Shown here one piece after another: positions 1 to 6,375 of a stretch of 35,717 nt of DNA. Each line of letters opens with the position of its first letter. Position 1 is the first letter of the stretch. The position numbers and the translations under genes are program-made. The stretch comes from SAR116 cluster bacterium AG-426-A06 (GTDB lineage: Bacteria > Pseudomonadota > Alphaproteobacteria > Puniceispirillales > Marisalimonadaceae). A model generated the notes under the pieces. That model had not been told where the DNA came from. It saw only the letters and a program-made list of their open reading frames with translations, and searched no databases. The stretch is taken from assembly GCA_003210115.1 (NCBI GenBank), contig QCNM01000007.1, forward strand, positions 1 to 35,717, read 5' to 3'.

Positions 1-1
1 A

Positions 2-979
2 ACTGGAACTGGTAAAGACGTAATTGCAAGAGCAATTCATAACTCCTCTCTAAGAAATGGACCTTTAATAACTGTAAATTGCGCAGCTATTCCATCAGAA
101 TTATTGGAATCAGAACTTTTTGGACATGAAAAAGGATCATTTACTGGTGCTGATAAATTAAGAAAAGGTAAGTTTGAACAATCAAGTGGTGGTTCAATGT
201 TCCTTGACGAGATAGGTGATATGCCATTGGCACTCCAAGCAAAATTATTAAGAGCAATTGAAAATAAGACAATTCAAAGAGTTGGAGGATCTGCAGATAT
301 TAAAATTGATCTTAGACTTATATGTGCAACTCATAGAGATTTAGAAAAAAAAGTTGAAAATGGTGAATTTAGAGCTGATCTTTTTTTTAGAATAAATGTA
401 TTACCTATACAGGTTCCATCACTTTCTGAAAGAAGGGATGATATACCTGACTTAGTATTAAATCTGCTAAAAAATGTAGATGCCGAAGATGAATTTAAGC
501 CAAAATTTACAACTGATGCAATCACAGCACTTAGAAGACATAATTGGCCTGGTAACGTAAGAGAATTAAAAAATTTAATTGAAAGAGCGTGCATACTTTT
601 TCAAGGTCAAGAAGTTACAAGTACAAATGTTACTGAAAACCTCTTAAGGTTAAAAGCTCCAAATACAATTGAAGAACAAAATGAGATTTGGGATGTAACA
701 TCAGAGTTAATTGATGAAGTCGAATTTGATGATGATCATGAAGAAAATAAGATTGATAATCTTCCTCATCCAAATAATTATAAAGACTGGTTTACTTTTT
801 ATGATGAAATTGATGTTCGGCGTCATTTACAAGATATTGAGATAATATTAATAGAAGCAGCTTTAGAAAAAACTAATGGGAAAATTGCCAACGCAGCAGA
901 CATTTTAAAGCTAAGAAGAACTACACTAATTGAGAAAATGAAAAAATTCTCAATTACAAAAAATGATACAAATTTATAA
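2..979 (+). CDS. Sigma-54-dependent transcriptional activator (5' truncated by window)
   Basis: The frame is open from base 2, so the gene enters the window already inside its AAA+ domain and the ORF-track start at 104 is an internal Met. Visible in order are Walker A (TGTGKD), the sigma-54 contact loop as GSFTGA (the usual form is GAFTGA), Walker B (MFLDEIGD), the arginine-finger region (LSERRDDIP) and NWPGNVREL. An acidic linker follows, then a Fis-type helix-turn-helix ending [13 protein letters not shown]. Such proteins use ATP hydrolysis to open sigma-54 promoters. The RTTLIEKM tail is closer to FleQ/FlrC-like regulators than to NtrX, but the receiver or sensor domain lies outside the window, so the target regulon cannot be named. 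The MaoC gene follows 30 bases later on the same strand. Confidence 0.9.
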   Translation, partial: TGTGKDVIARAIHNSSLRNGPLITVNCAAIPSELLESELFGHEKGSFTGADKLRKGKFEQSSGGSMFLDEIGDMPLALQAKLLRAIENKTIQRVGGSADIKIDLRLICATHRDLEKKVENGEFRADLFFRINVLPIQVPSLSERRDDIPDLVLNLLKNVDAEDEFKPKFTTDAITALRRHNWPGNVRELKNLIERACILFQGQEVTSTNVTENLLRLKAPNTIEEQNEIWDVTSELIDEVEFDDDHEENKIDNLPHPNNYKDWFTFYDEIDVRRHLQDIEIILIEAALEKTNGKIANAADILKLRRTTLIEKMKKFSITKNDTNL

Positions 980-1009
980 ATTTTTAAATTTTATATTAAC
1001 TGCTTTGAT

Positions 1010-1456
1010 ATGATCAAAAATAAATATTTTGAAGATTTTAATCTTGGTGAAAAATACATACTTCCTTCAAGAACTCAAACAAGTGGTATTTTTTCAATGT
1101 TTCAGGGTGTATCAGGAGATAACGACCCAATTCACTATGATGTAGAATTTTGCAAACAAAAAGGTCATAAAGATATGCTTGCTCATGGAATCCAAGTTAT
1201 GTCTCAAACAGCTGCTGGTGCAGGAAGTTTTCCATCAGAAGTTAGACAAAGTTTATTAGGAATGATCGAAATTAGTGGCAAGTTTCTAAAGCCAGTATAT
1301 AAAAATGATACTTTATATCCAGAACTTAAAATAATTAATTTAGTTTCTCAAAAAACTACAGGTGTTATTGAGATGGAAGCAACAATATTTAATCAAAATA
1401 AAGATTTAGTATTTAAGGGGACTCAAAAATACTTAGTTAAAAAAAATGTAAATTAA
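1010..1456 (+). CDS. MaoC-like hotdog-fold dehydratase
   Basis: A 148-aa single-domain hotdog protein of the MaoC/(R)-specific enoyl-CoA hydratase type. The hydratase motif is visible as SGDNDPIHYD (about residues 35-44), with the Asp and His that activate water in this family, followed by the typical AHGIQVMS segment. The expected reaction is hydration of a 2-enoyl-CoA or dehydration of a 3-hydroxyacyl-CoA; the chain-length or substrate preference is not visible. It sits 30 bases after the sigma-54 activator on the same strand and may be co-transcribed. No strong Shine-Dalgarno is present before the ATG. It is the last host gene before the Cys-rich zone and the guaA island. Confidence 0.85.
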   Translation: MIKNKYFEDFNLGEKYILPSRTQTSGIFSMFQGVSGDNDPIHYDVEFCKQKGHKDMLAHGIQVMSQTAAGAGSFPSEVRQSLLGMIEISGKFLKPVYKNDTLYPELKIINLVSQKTTGVIEMEATIFNQNKDLVFKGTQKYLVKKNVN

Positions 1457-1470
1457 CATCTCTCTATAAA

Positions 1471-1488
1471 CTACTTAAACTCAATAGT
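1471..1488 (-). other. Degenerate copy of the guaA 3' end (possible old attachment site)
   Basis: Read on the minus strand this 18-mer encodes TIEFK-stop, against TIEWE-stop at the true guaA end (8232-8249). The two 18-mers match at 15 positions; the three mismatches are consecutive, and 11 bases (ACTCAATAGTG, 1479-1489 and 8240-8250) are identical. It lies outside the island end at 1951. The likely explanation is a remnant of an earlier or tandem integration, but a chance match in AT-rich DNA is possible. Confidence 0.4.
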
Positions 1489-1649
1489 GTCTAAACTATA
1501 AAGCATTGATAAAGCTATATCATTTTGACTTAGTAACTCATACAACCTACAAATCCTTACTGTTTTTGTACTATATCATACTTAAAGTAATAAATCTGGT
1601 AGCTTAATTTATAAGAACATTAGTTATAGTAAAATAGGATTAATAAAAT

Positions 1650-1839
1650 CTCTATTACTAAAGTTTTTTAGTTGCAACAGTTATCTTTTTCACTGCAACA
1701 TCCTTCATTACAACAAGAACTACTGCACTCTCCAGTATTACAACCGTCACTACAACAACCATTTGTACAACAAGTGTTTTTACAACATGTATTTTCATTG
1801 TCAATATGTACAGTCATTATTTACTCCATTACTAAAGTT
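1650..1839. repeat. Imperfect 16-bp direct repeats flanking the Cys-rich gene
   Basis: CTCTATTACTAAAGTT at 1650-1665 and CTCCATTACTAAAGTT at 1824-1839 match at 15 of 16 positions, with 12 contiguous identical bases. They bracket the small minus-strand Cys-rich gene exactly: one copy sits just after its stop codon, the other overlaps its ribosome-binding site. This could be the scar of a tandem duplication and loss of a neighbouring copy, or a cassette-like boundary. Confidence 0.6.
1668..1817 (-). CDS. 49-aa cysteine-rich, metallothionein-like mini-protein
   Basis: This gene is not in the ORF track, which lists the antisense ORF 1672-1947 instead. ATG at 1815-1817 is preceded by GGAG at 7-base spacing, and TAA is at 1668-1670. 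The 49-aa product has 14 cysteines, twelve of them as six CC pairs (e.g. NTCCKNTCCTNGCCSDGC), with Asp, Asn, Glu and Ser between and only one His near the N-terminus. There is no signal peptide or membrane segment. Regular CC-x(3) spacing of this density is typical of metal-thiolate proteins such as metallothioneins, so Zn, Cu or Cd binding is a reasonable inference, but I do not recognise a named family. It lies between two guaA-tail-like sequences and is flanked by direct repeats, so it may have been acquired. Confidence 0.72.
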   Translation of the reverse strand: MTVHIDNENTCCKNTCCTNGCCSDGCNTGECSSSCCNEGCCSEKDNCCN

Positions 1840-1950
1840 ACGACTAAGAATCTAGATTATATAGGGCTAATTATAATAATCATATTTATTTTAAAAATAC
1901 TTTTGATAAGAAAACAAATCATTGATATTATTGACTTTTATTTTTGAAAA

Positions 1951-1968
1951 TCATTCCCACTCAGTAGT
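1951..1968 (-). other. Distal attachment site (copy of guaA 3' terminus)
   Basis: On the minus strand this reads TTEWE-stop, mimicking the TIEWE-stop end of guaA. TTCCCACTCAGTAGT (1954-1968) matches CTCCCACTCAATAGT (8235-8249) at 13 of 15 positions in the same orientation. It coincides with the left compositional boundary of the higher-GC segment, as expected for the far att of an element integrated in guaA. Confidence 0.75.
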
Positions 1969-2021
1969 AACGTTAAAATTTTTCTATTTTAATATCAATC
2001 ATTTACTACCTAGCAATAGTT

Positions 2022-2121
2022 AGTGTGCAACTAGTGTGTAACTCACTATCCACTTTGCAGGTTTTATCTACGTTTGTGTAACTATTGCAATTCAATAGTT
2101 TACGCAATTCTTTGTTACACA
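2022..2121. repeat. Left-end repeats, candidate integrase arm sites
   Basis: AGTGTGCAACT (2022-2032) is followed without a gap by AGTGTGTAACT (2033-2043). TTTGTGTAACT recurs at 2073-2083, and the inverted form GTTACACA lies at 2114-2121. The same motif family lies inside the other island end (8111-8193). Short directly repeated motifs inside both ends are what arm-type binding sites of tyrosine integrases look like; the function is inferred. Confidence 0.55.
2080..2100. repeat. 8-bp inverted repeat near the left island end
   Basis: AACTATTG (2080-2087) and CAATAGTT (2093-2100) form a perfect 8-bp inverted repeat with a 5-base spacer. CAATAGT also occurs in the guaA attachment sequence (8243-8249). 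It may be an accessory-protein or recombinase binding site; no direct proof. Confidence 0.35.
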
Positions 2122-2132
2122 TTGTAAGACGA

Positions 2133-2159
2133 AGAACGTGCTTTCACCAAACACGTTCT
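2133..2159 (-). terminator. Hairpin after the leftmost island operon
   Basis: AGAACGTG (2133-2140) pairs with CACGTTCT (2152-2159), an 8-bp stem with an 11-base loop, located directly downstream of the minus-strand reading frame that ends at 2172. The following T-tract on the minus strand is weak, so this may be a poor or Rho-assisted terminator. Confidence 0.4.
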
Positions 2160-2171
2160 CCATTTAACTTG

Positions 2172-2300
2172 TCATTTGTTCTTTTTTGTCACTCGTCTGC
2201 CAAACTGTGCTTGCCTCTCTATAAGCGCATCTAACTCACCATGTTCAGCAGCTTCACGCACCTTAGCTAGCACATCAGCAACCTCTGCTTCACTTGCTAC
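2172..2300 (-). pseudogene. In-frame 42-codon extension beyond the stop of the 529-aa protein
   Basis: After the TAA that ends the 529-aa gene, the same frame stays open for 42 codons and reads like real protein: VASEAEVADVLAKV, then REAAEHGELDALIERQ, ending FGRRVTKKNK. It shares the island's codon choice. It could be a former C-terminal extension cut off by one nonsense change, a readthrough product, or a separate short gene starting at GTG (2273), where an AGAGG lies about 8 bases upstream and would give 33 aa. A Rho-type hairpin follows at 2133-2159. I do not recognise the sequence. Confidence 0.45.
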
Positions 2301-3890
2301 TTAATATGCGTGGTCTCCACCAATCTGCTTGTCCATCACAGAGAAGTAATATGCATCGGTTAAATACGACCTAGATGTGACCATACACCATCCACCGTGC
2401 TTTCCTAAGAAGTCATTTAATTCATTGTCTTGCTTGACATCAAGGAGAACACTCCCATTGCTCTTGACATTAATGTGCTTCACCAAAGTCTCGCCGTGAT
2501 GGTTAACAAACTCAAAGTCACACTCGGTGTTGGTACTAAGCTCAGCTAATTCTAACGAAGTATTGTGAACTGTCGCGACATAATTTCTTGATCCACCTAC
2601 TGGAAACCATCGCCTATTGAAAGGTTTAGTAAAGGTGTTCTCAGAGACAACTAATGGGGTAAAACATATGTTTGTTCCAAGGTTTTGAGTTTTCCTTTTA
2701 ACATTAAGACCCATTTTAAAGCGCTTAGGGAAGGGGTGTTCTTTACTCACAAAGGCAAGCTTTAAGCTATAGAATTGATCTGTTTCAGCATTGGCTGATC
2801 TTAAAATCTTAGAAAGGTCCAACTTACCTGATCCATTGAAATTAAACATTTCCGCTTGGGAAAGACTTCTCGAATAGATACCTTCTCCTCGCATTGTATA
2901 GATAGTCAAAAGCGCGTCCCCAGCAAAAGATAGGTTTTGTCCGTAAGTTCGTAGCGCCGTATCGAAAGAATTTGAGGGAAAAATTGGAGCTGTAAAAGCA
3001 GAGTCGAAATAGCGATGATGATTCTTATTGCTTGCCCTTAAACTCAACACATTGGCGTTTAGCACCTCCTCTGCTTTGGAAGTGTCGTAGAATGTATGGG
3101 TCAATGTAGGCGGACAATCCTTGTTTAGAATACCAACGTAAAAACGAGGGAAAACATCTTGTAAGTCGTGATTAATTGAACACTTTGGATTCTTTAACAA
3201 CCCAGTATCTGAACTGTTTATAAGGTCTTCCAGCCATATGATATGCATTTGGCCGTATGAATTATTAGTTAATTCTAGATTATAGCTCCTCGAAAAGTCA
3301 TCCTCAACGAGCTCAATACAAAGATTGTAAGTTGAAGAATGGCCACCAAAGAAGCATATGAAATTTTTAGTTTGATTACTAAGGTAAGTATCAAATCCAG
3401 TTTGCGGATACATAATTGCGTAGTCATTTACTGTTTCAGATTTATTATATGTTCGAATACCACTGTGCACTAACGAACTCGATCCATTGCCCTCATAGCA
3501 AACCGTTATAGCAGGAAAAGTGTAAAGAGGCTTATTTTTAGAATAAACCTCAACCTCAACAGACCCACAAAACCCATTTTCCAGATCAGAAAAATAATCT
3601 GAAATTTGCAGTTCGTAAGAGTTATATTCGATGATTATTTTGTATTTTTTATCAAACTGCTTTCCATCTATGCCACGTAAGGTCAAGCAAATAATTACGC
3701 TATTTCCGTGTTTTTTTAACCAATAAGATAAAAATTGAATAGAGGTGGTAATGCCAGAACTCTTAAAAACTGGGAAGATTGTTGATGAACGATTTTCTGC
3801 CTTTAAAAACTCTTCACTGCTTTGGAGTGAGAGATCATCAATGGAATTTAAATTATCCCAAAATTGTTCATAATCGAGAGCTCTACTCAT
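2301..3890 (-). CDS. Unknown 529-aa protein, beta-rich repeated domains
   Basis: The chosen start is the ATG at 3888-3890, which overlaps the stop of the upstream H-NS-like gene as ATGA; the track's longer N-terminus would lie inside that gene. No signal peptide or clear membrane helix is present. The protein looks built from about three beta-sandwich-like units. The first (about 45-170) contains GFCGSVEVEVYSKNKPLYTFPA and a LVHSGIRTYN segment. The middle unit contains NLCIELVEDD. The C-terminal unit contains RRWFPVGGSRNYVATVHNTS, then GGWCMVTSRSYLTDAYYFSV, and ends IGGDHAY. This resembles conserved hypothetical proteins I associate by pattern with marine bacteria, some near surface-polysaccharide genes, but no function is established. 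Translational coupling to the H-NS-like fragment suggests joint expression. An open frame continues past its stop (2172-2300). Confidence 0.75.
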   Translation of the reverse strand: MSRALDYEQFWDNLNSIDDLSLQSSEEFLKAENRSSTIFPVFKSSGITTSIQFLSYWLKKHGNSVIICLTLRGIDGKQFDKKYKIIIEYNSYELQISDYFSDLENGFCGSVEVEVYSKNKPLYTFPAITVCYEGNGSSSLVHSGIRTYNKSETVNDYAIMYPQTGFDTYLSNQTKNFICFFGGHSSTYNLCIELVEDDFSRSYNLELTNNSYGQMHIIWLEDLINSSDTGLLKNPKCSINHDLQDVFPRFYVGILNKDCPPTLTHTFYDTSKAEEVLNANVLSLRASNKNHHRYFDSAFTAPIFPSNSFDTALRTYGQNLSFAGDALLTIYTMRGEGIYSRSLSQAEMFNFNGSGKLDLSKILRSANAETDQFYSLKLAFVSKEHPFPKRFKMGLNVKRKTQNLGTNICFTPLVVSENTFTKPFNRRWFPVGGSRNYVATVHNTSLELAELSTNTECDFEFVNHHGETLVKHINVKSNGSVLLDVKQDNELNDFLGKHGGWCMVTSRSYLTDAYYFSVMDKQIGGDHAY

Positions 3891-4063
3891 TTTCTCCCCC
3901 GTCCTTCTGCAAGTGAGCCTTTCAACATGCCAGCCGTAAAGCCAAACTCTTTGCAAAGACGCTTTACTTCTTTCAGTGCGTTAGCACGTTCGTTCTTCTT
4001 AGCTTCAACCATCTGCTGCTGAATTGCTTCCATTTCAGCTTTCAATTCGTCATAAGACTTCAT
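3887..4063 (-). CDS. Truncated H-NS-family protein (oligomerisation domain only)
   Basis: The start is the ATG at 4061-4063, behind GGAGG at about 7 bases; the ORF-track start at 4189 has no such support. The 58-aa product begins MKSYDELKAEMEAIQQQM and continues through a coiled coil into KEVKRLCKEFGFTA, which matches the N-terminal dimerisation region of alphaproteobacterial H-NS/HvrA proteins. It stops at AEGRGRK, so the C-terminal DNA-binding motif (normally YRDP..GxTWxGRGRxPxW) is missing. Full-length relatives are about 100 aa. Truncated H-NS proteins on islands (H-NST in E. coli) act by binding and poisoning host H-NS; a similar role here is inference. The stop overlaps the ATG of the 529-aa gene, implying coupling. 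Confidence 0.75.
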   Translation of the reverse strand: MKSYDELKAEMEAIQQQMVEAKKNERANALKEVKRLCKEFGFTAGMLKGSLAEGRGRK

Positions 4064-4096
4064 CTCACACCTCCGTTGGTTATGTGTCAGTCTTAC

Positions 4097-4126
4097 ATTA
4101 TAGATTTGTTGAGAGGATGAAAAGCA
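4097..4126 (-). promoter_or_regulatory. Putative sigma-70 promoter for the H-NS-like operon
   Basis: On the minus strand a perfect TATAAT (4102-4097) lies 33 bases before the H-NS-like ATG. A weak TGCTTT -35 candidate (4126-4121) lies 18 bases further upstream. It is the only good -10 in the 194-base gap to the next gene. Confidence 0.5.
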
Positions 4127-4257
4127 CGTTTTATCGACGCTTGCTGTAACGTGTTGTATTTTGACAAAAGTATTTGCACAGCGTCTCACTATGCCAGTCT
4201 TTCACTGTGTCAACCATTCAGTCAAATAGCTTCAAACCGTGCACTTTAAGCGTGTTT

Positions 4258-4578
4258 TCAGCGTTTTTCTCTGCTGTCTTGTTGATTTGGTAACGGTGGT
4301 TGTGGACGGATAGGTGTGAAGTCTGTTTGTTCTGTGTCTTTTGATGCGGTTTGTTGCTGTGGTTGCTGCGTGACTATCTTTGTCTTTGGAATAGCTACAG
4401 TGCGTGTGACTGTCTTTGTTTCTGGCTTTGCCATCTTCTTAGCTAGTGCTACTACACTACTGCTTGTGCCTAGCATCAATTCAAGTGCTGCCCACTTTGT
4501 TTCGTCATCAACACGTTCAATCTCACCACGTATCACATTCAATGCTTGCTGTATGTCTTGTAGGGCACTCTTGTTCAT
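4258..4578 (-). CDS. Unknown 106-aa island protein
   Basis: The ATG at 4578 (MNKSALQDIQQALN) is preferred over the TTG at 4593, which overlaps the previous stop; neither has a convincing Shine-Dalgarno. The N-terminal half (about 1-50) is predicted helical (IQQALNVIRGEIERVDDETKW). The C-terminal half is low-complexity, with repeated TKTVTRTVAIPKTK and Gln/Pro runs ending RPQPPLPNQQ, so it is probably disordered. No catalytic motif or family is recognised. It is the last of three tightly packed minus-strand genes (5046 to 4258), all with the island's base composition, about 8 bases after the previous stop. Confidence 0.6.
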   Translation of the reverse strand: MNKSALQDIQQALNVIRGEIERVDDETKWAALELMLGTSSSVVALAKKMAKPETKTVTRTVAIPKTKIVTQQPQQQTASKDTEQTDFTPIRPQPPLPNQQDSREKR

Positions 4579-4586
4579 ATAGTTAT

Positions 4587-4769
4587 TTAGCAACTAGCAG
4601 ACTGGGGTGATGCCAAATCACCACCTAACTTCTGTAAGTACTCCACCACAGAAAACTGCAGCACGAAAATTTCACGCTTAAAACCCAATTTCGGATGACG
4701 AGGTTGTTGACGTGAAGCTACAGTGTTACTTGTCAAACCCTCAACTCTTCTTTCCACCACCCACAGCAT
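4587..4769 (-). CDS. Unknown ~50-60-aa island protein
   Basis: This small frame sits exactly between two other minus-strand genes. The listed ATG overlaps the preceding gene by 29 bases without a ribosome-binding site. An alternative TTG at 4736 lies 4 bases after that gene's stop, behind a purine-rich stretch, and would give 49 aa. The stretch KLGFKREIFVLQFSVVEYLQKL looks like folded protein with amphipathic character; no family is recognised. The tight packing and lack of stops support a real gene, but proof from conservation is absent. Confidence 0.45.
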   Translation of the reverse strand: MLWVVERRVEGLTSNTVASRQQPRHPKLGFKREIFVLQFSVVEYLQKLGGDLASPQSASC

Positions 4770-5046
4770 CCGTATTAATCTGCTTGTGACACTGTTCGCT
4801 CAGTTCAATAAAACGCTTGCCAAGCTGCGTATGCTGTTCTGTAGCCGTCATACAGCGTCCGTAGTGCTGTAATTTGCTTGCACATATAGCCAATGTACCC
4901 ACACTGGGTTTAACACGCTTAAAACGCAGCGTACGCATATAGCACTCGCTTCTACACAGCCAATCTTTGCTGAACTCGCTTTCGCTGCTTACAGCGCCAA
5001 TTTGCACCAATAACTCAAATACGTCGTTTAGAACCGTTTTCTGCAT
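4741..5046 (-). CDS. DUF6626-like small protein
   Basis: A 101-aa protein with ATG at 5046 behind GAGG (8-base spacing). The pattern of an early helix (VFELLVQIGAVSSESEFSKDW), then LCRSECYMRTLR and VKPSVGTLAICASKL, matches what I know of DUF6626, a small helical family frequent in alphaproteobacterial accessory DNA in which FSxxWLGRSxxYY is typical. Here the second aromatic position is shifted and the Gly is replaced by Cys, so the match is by pattern only. A role in DNA binding or mobile-element control is possible but not shown. It is the first gene of a three-gene minus-strand operon and diverges from the recombinase at 5803 across the hairpin-rich region. Confidence 0.6.
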   Translation of the reverse strand: MQKTVLNDVFELLVQIGAVSSESEFSKDWLCRSECYMRTLRFKRVKPSVGTLAICASKLQHYGRCMTATEQHTQLGKRFIELSEQCHKQINTDAVGGGKKS

Positions 5047-5187
5047 CCTTTTTTCCTCAGTTGATAAATAACAATATGCAAAGCTTGTAAGTGTTACTGT
5101 GTATTTAGCACGTGTTGCTAGTTACAAATGAGATTAAGGTTGGTACGCCGATTGAAATAGTACTGCTGATGCCTTCTGATGTGAGAG

Positions 5188-5642
5188 GACAAGCAAACGG
5201 ACTGCTCATTGTCTGCTTCAATGCACTACCCCAGTGATGCTGGGATGCCTTAAACGACACACCTAAGTGTGATTAACGATTTTGCATTGTCGGAATGGTT
5301 GAATAGGAACGCCTATTGTAAAGTGAGTTGGAACTGTCATTAAACCAACAAAGTCGCTACGCTGCTTCTGGCTGGCGCGTAGCAATGACTTGCGTAAGAC
5401 AGCACGTAATAGGTGATAGCAAAACCTACCTTCCTCGTTAAGAGTTGTGTAAGCCCAGTTGTGTAATCCTCAGTAAATGAGTGAAGAACTACAGTCATTG
5501 CCTAAAAGTAGGCTTTGACTTGTTCTTCCTAGTAAATGAGTAAGAGATAACTATTCAATCAAAGAAAATCACGTTGTGCTGTATGTGATTGAGCGAATGC
5601 GAAAGAACAAACAGCACAAGTAGTGTTAGCGAAGCTGACACT
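5188..5642. other. Hairpin-rich non-coding region of the island
   Basis: The 756-base gap 5047-5802 has no credible ORF. It holds many short perfect hairpins: CCCAG/CTGGG (5230-5244), CACAC/GTGTG (5258-5271), AATAGG/CCTATT with an AACG loop (5302-5317), GCTACGC/GCGTAGC (5356-5383), TAGGT/ACCTA (5410-5428) and GCCTA/TAGGC (5500-5513). It ends with a 9-bp stem TTGTGCTGT/ACAGCACAA (5574-5619) and a 9-bp stem with GAA loop AGTGTTAGC/GCTGACACT (5622-5642, one G-T pair). Candidates are a structured RNA, a recombination site folded as single strand, or an origin. The strand is unknown. Confidence 0.5.
5443..5466 (+). repeat. Two AGTTGTGTAA direct repeats
   Basis: AGTTGTGTAA occurs at 5443-5452 and 5457-5466, a 14-base period. 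The motif resembles the TGTGTAAC repeats at both island ends, so the same protein may bind here. AGTAAATGAGT also occurs twice nearby (5472-5482 and 5531-5541). Confidence 0.4.
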
Positions 5643-5802
5643 CAAACAGCACTTCAAATAAGTAAGAAAAGTACAATTATCTTACATTTCTACGTAAGTC
5701 TTTGATGTATGGAAGGAATTATATGAGCACTTATTGGTTGCTCAAATAGAACCTCAGAAAATACGCTATATGCACGAAAACATTACATTTAGGTGGTGGC
5801 AT

Positions 5803-6375
5803 ATGGCACAAGCAAAGACACTTAACAAAACAGAACTCAAGCAACTGCTAGACGTAACAAATTCATGCAGTCGTTATCCACTGCGTGACACTACGATGCT
5901 GTTGTTTACGCACTTGTGCGGTTTACGTGTTGGAGAAGTAGCTGCACTACGCTTTGATGACGTACTTGATGCAAACGACACAGTGCGAGACGAAATGACA
6001 CTTGATGCAGCACGTACCAAGTCCAAACGAGCACGTAAGATATTTCTGCCAAAGCAGATGCAACGTCAACTACAAGCATACGTTAGCAGCGTAGCGAAGC
6101 GTCCACAGCACGGTTATTTGTTCGCTACGCAAAAGAGTGCAAGGTTTAGTGCAAACACTGCTACACAGCATCTACAACGCTTGTATGCACGTGCTGGGAT
6201 TGCTGGCGCTACGTCACACAGTGGCAGACGTTCTTGGTTAACTACGTTAAGTCAGAAAGGAGTAAGTGTGTTTGTGCTAGCTGACATGGCTGGACATGCG
6301 AGCATTCAGACAACGCAGCGTTACGTTACTGTGAACGATGAGATGAAGCGTAACGCAGCAGAACTCATTGTGTAG
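5803..6375 (+). CDS. Catalytic-domain-only tyrosine recombinase
   Basis: The start is the ATG at 5803, preceded by AGGTGG; the track's start at 5734 would add a poorly supported N-terminus. The 190-aa product consists almost entirely of the phage-integrase catalytic domain and keeps the full active site: Arg42 in GLRVGEVAAL, a Lys near 74 (RTKSKRARK), HSGRRSW (139-145), His165 in AGHASIQ and nucleophile Tyr174 in TTQRYVTVND. The N-terminal core-binding and arm-binding domains of ordinary integrases are absent, a size and layout shared with FimB/FimE-type invertases and some Xer-like mini-recombinases. Its own substrate is unknown; the hairpin-rich region directly upstream is a candidate. Its 3' end overlaps the convergent 151-aa gene by 11 bases. 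Codon use matches the island. Confidence 0.88.
   Translation: MAQAKTLNKTELKQLLDVTNSCSRYPLRDTTMLLFTHLCGLRVGEVAALRFDDVLDANDTVRDEMTLDAARTKSKRARKIFLPKQMQRQLQAYVSSVAKRPQHGYLFATQKSARFSANTATQHLQRLYARAGIAGATSHSGRRSWLTTLSQKGVSVFVLADMAGHASIQTTQRYVTVNDEMKRNAAELIV

Noticed and set aside
1441-1480. Weak hairpin with T-run as the displaced guaA terminator
   Set aside because: Only a 4-bp stem (ATGT/ACAT); the T-run is part of the MaoC 3' coding sequence on the other strand.
1672-1947. Plus-strand 91-aa ORF rich in Gln/Leu (MQQLSFSLQHPSLQQ)
   Set aside because: It is the antisense of the Cys-rich gene; the CAA-rich strand gives artificial Gln repeats, and no ribosome-binding site precedes it.
2022-2043. 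Tandem repeats as a CRISPR array
   Set aside because: The units are 11 bases and gapless, without spacers, and no cas gene is in the window.
4316-4582. Plus-strand 88-aa Cys/Val-rich ORF
   Set aside because: Lies opposite the 106-aa minus-strand gene; hydrophobic and Cys-rich only because it is the complement of Thr/Gln codons.
5574-5642. Adjacent stem-loops as a possible integron attC or fimS-like switch
   Set aside because: The short repeats lie only tens of bases apart and lack the GTTRRRY/RYYYAAC boxes; kept only as a structured region.
5047-5802. Small ORFs in the gap (e.g. short frames from ATG near 5170 and 5385)
   Set aside because: All are under 25 codons with no ribosome-binding site or coding bias.
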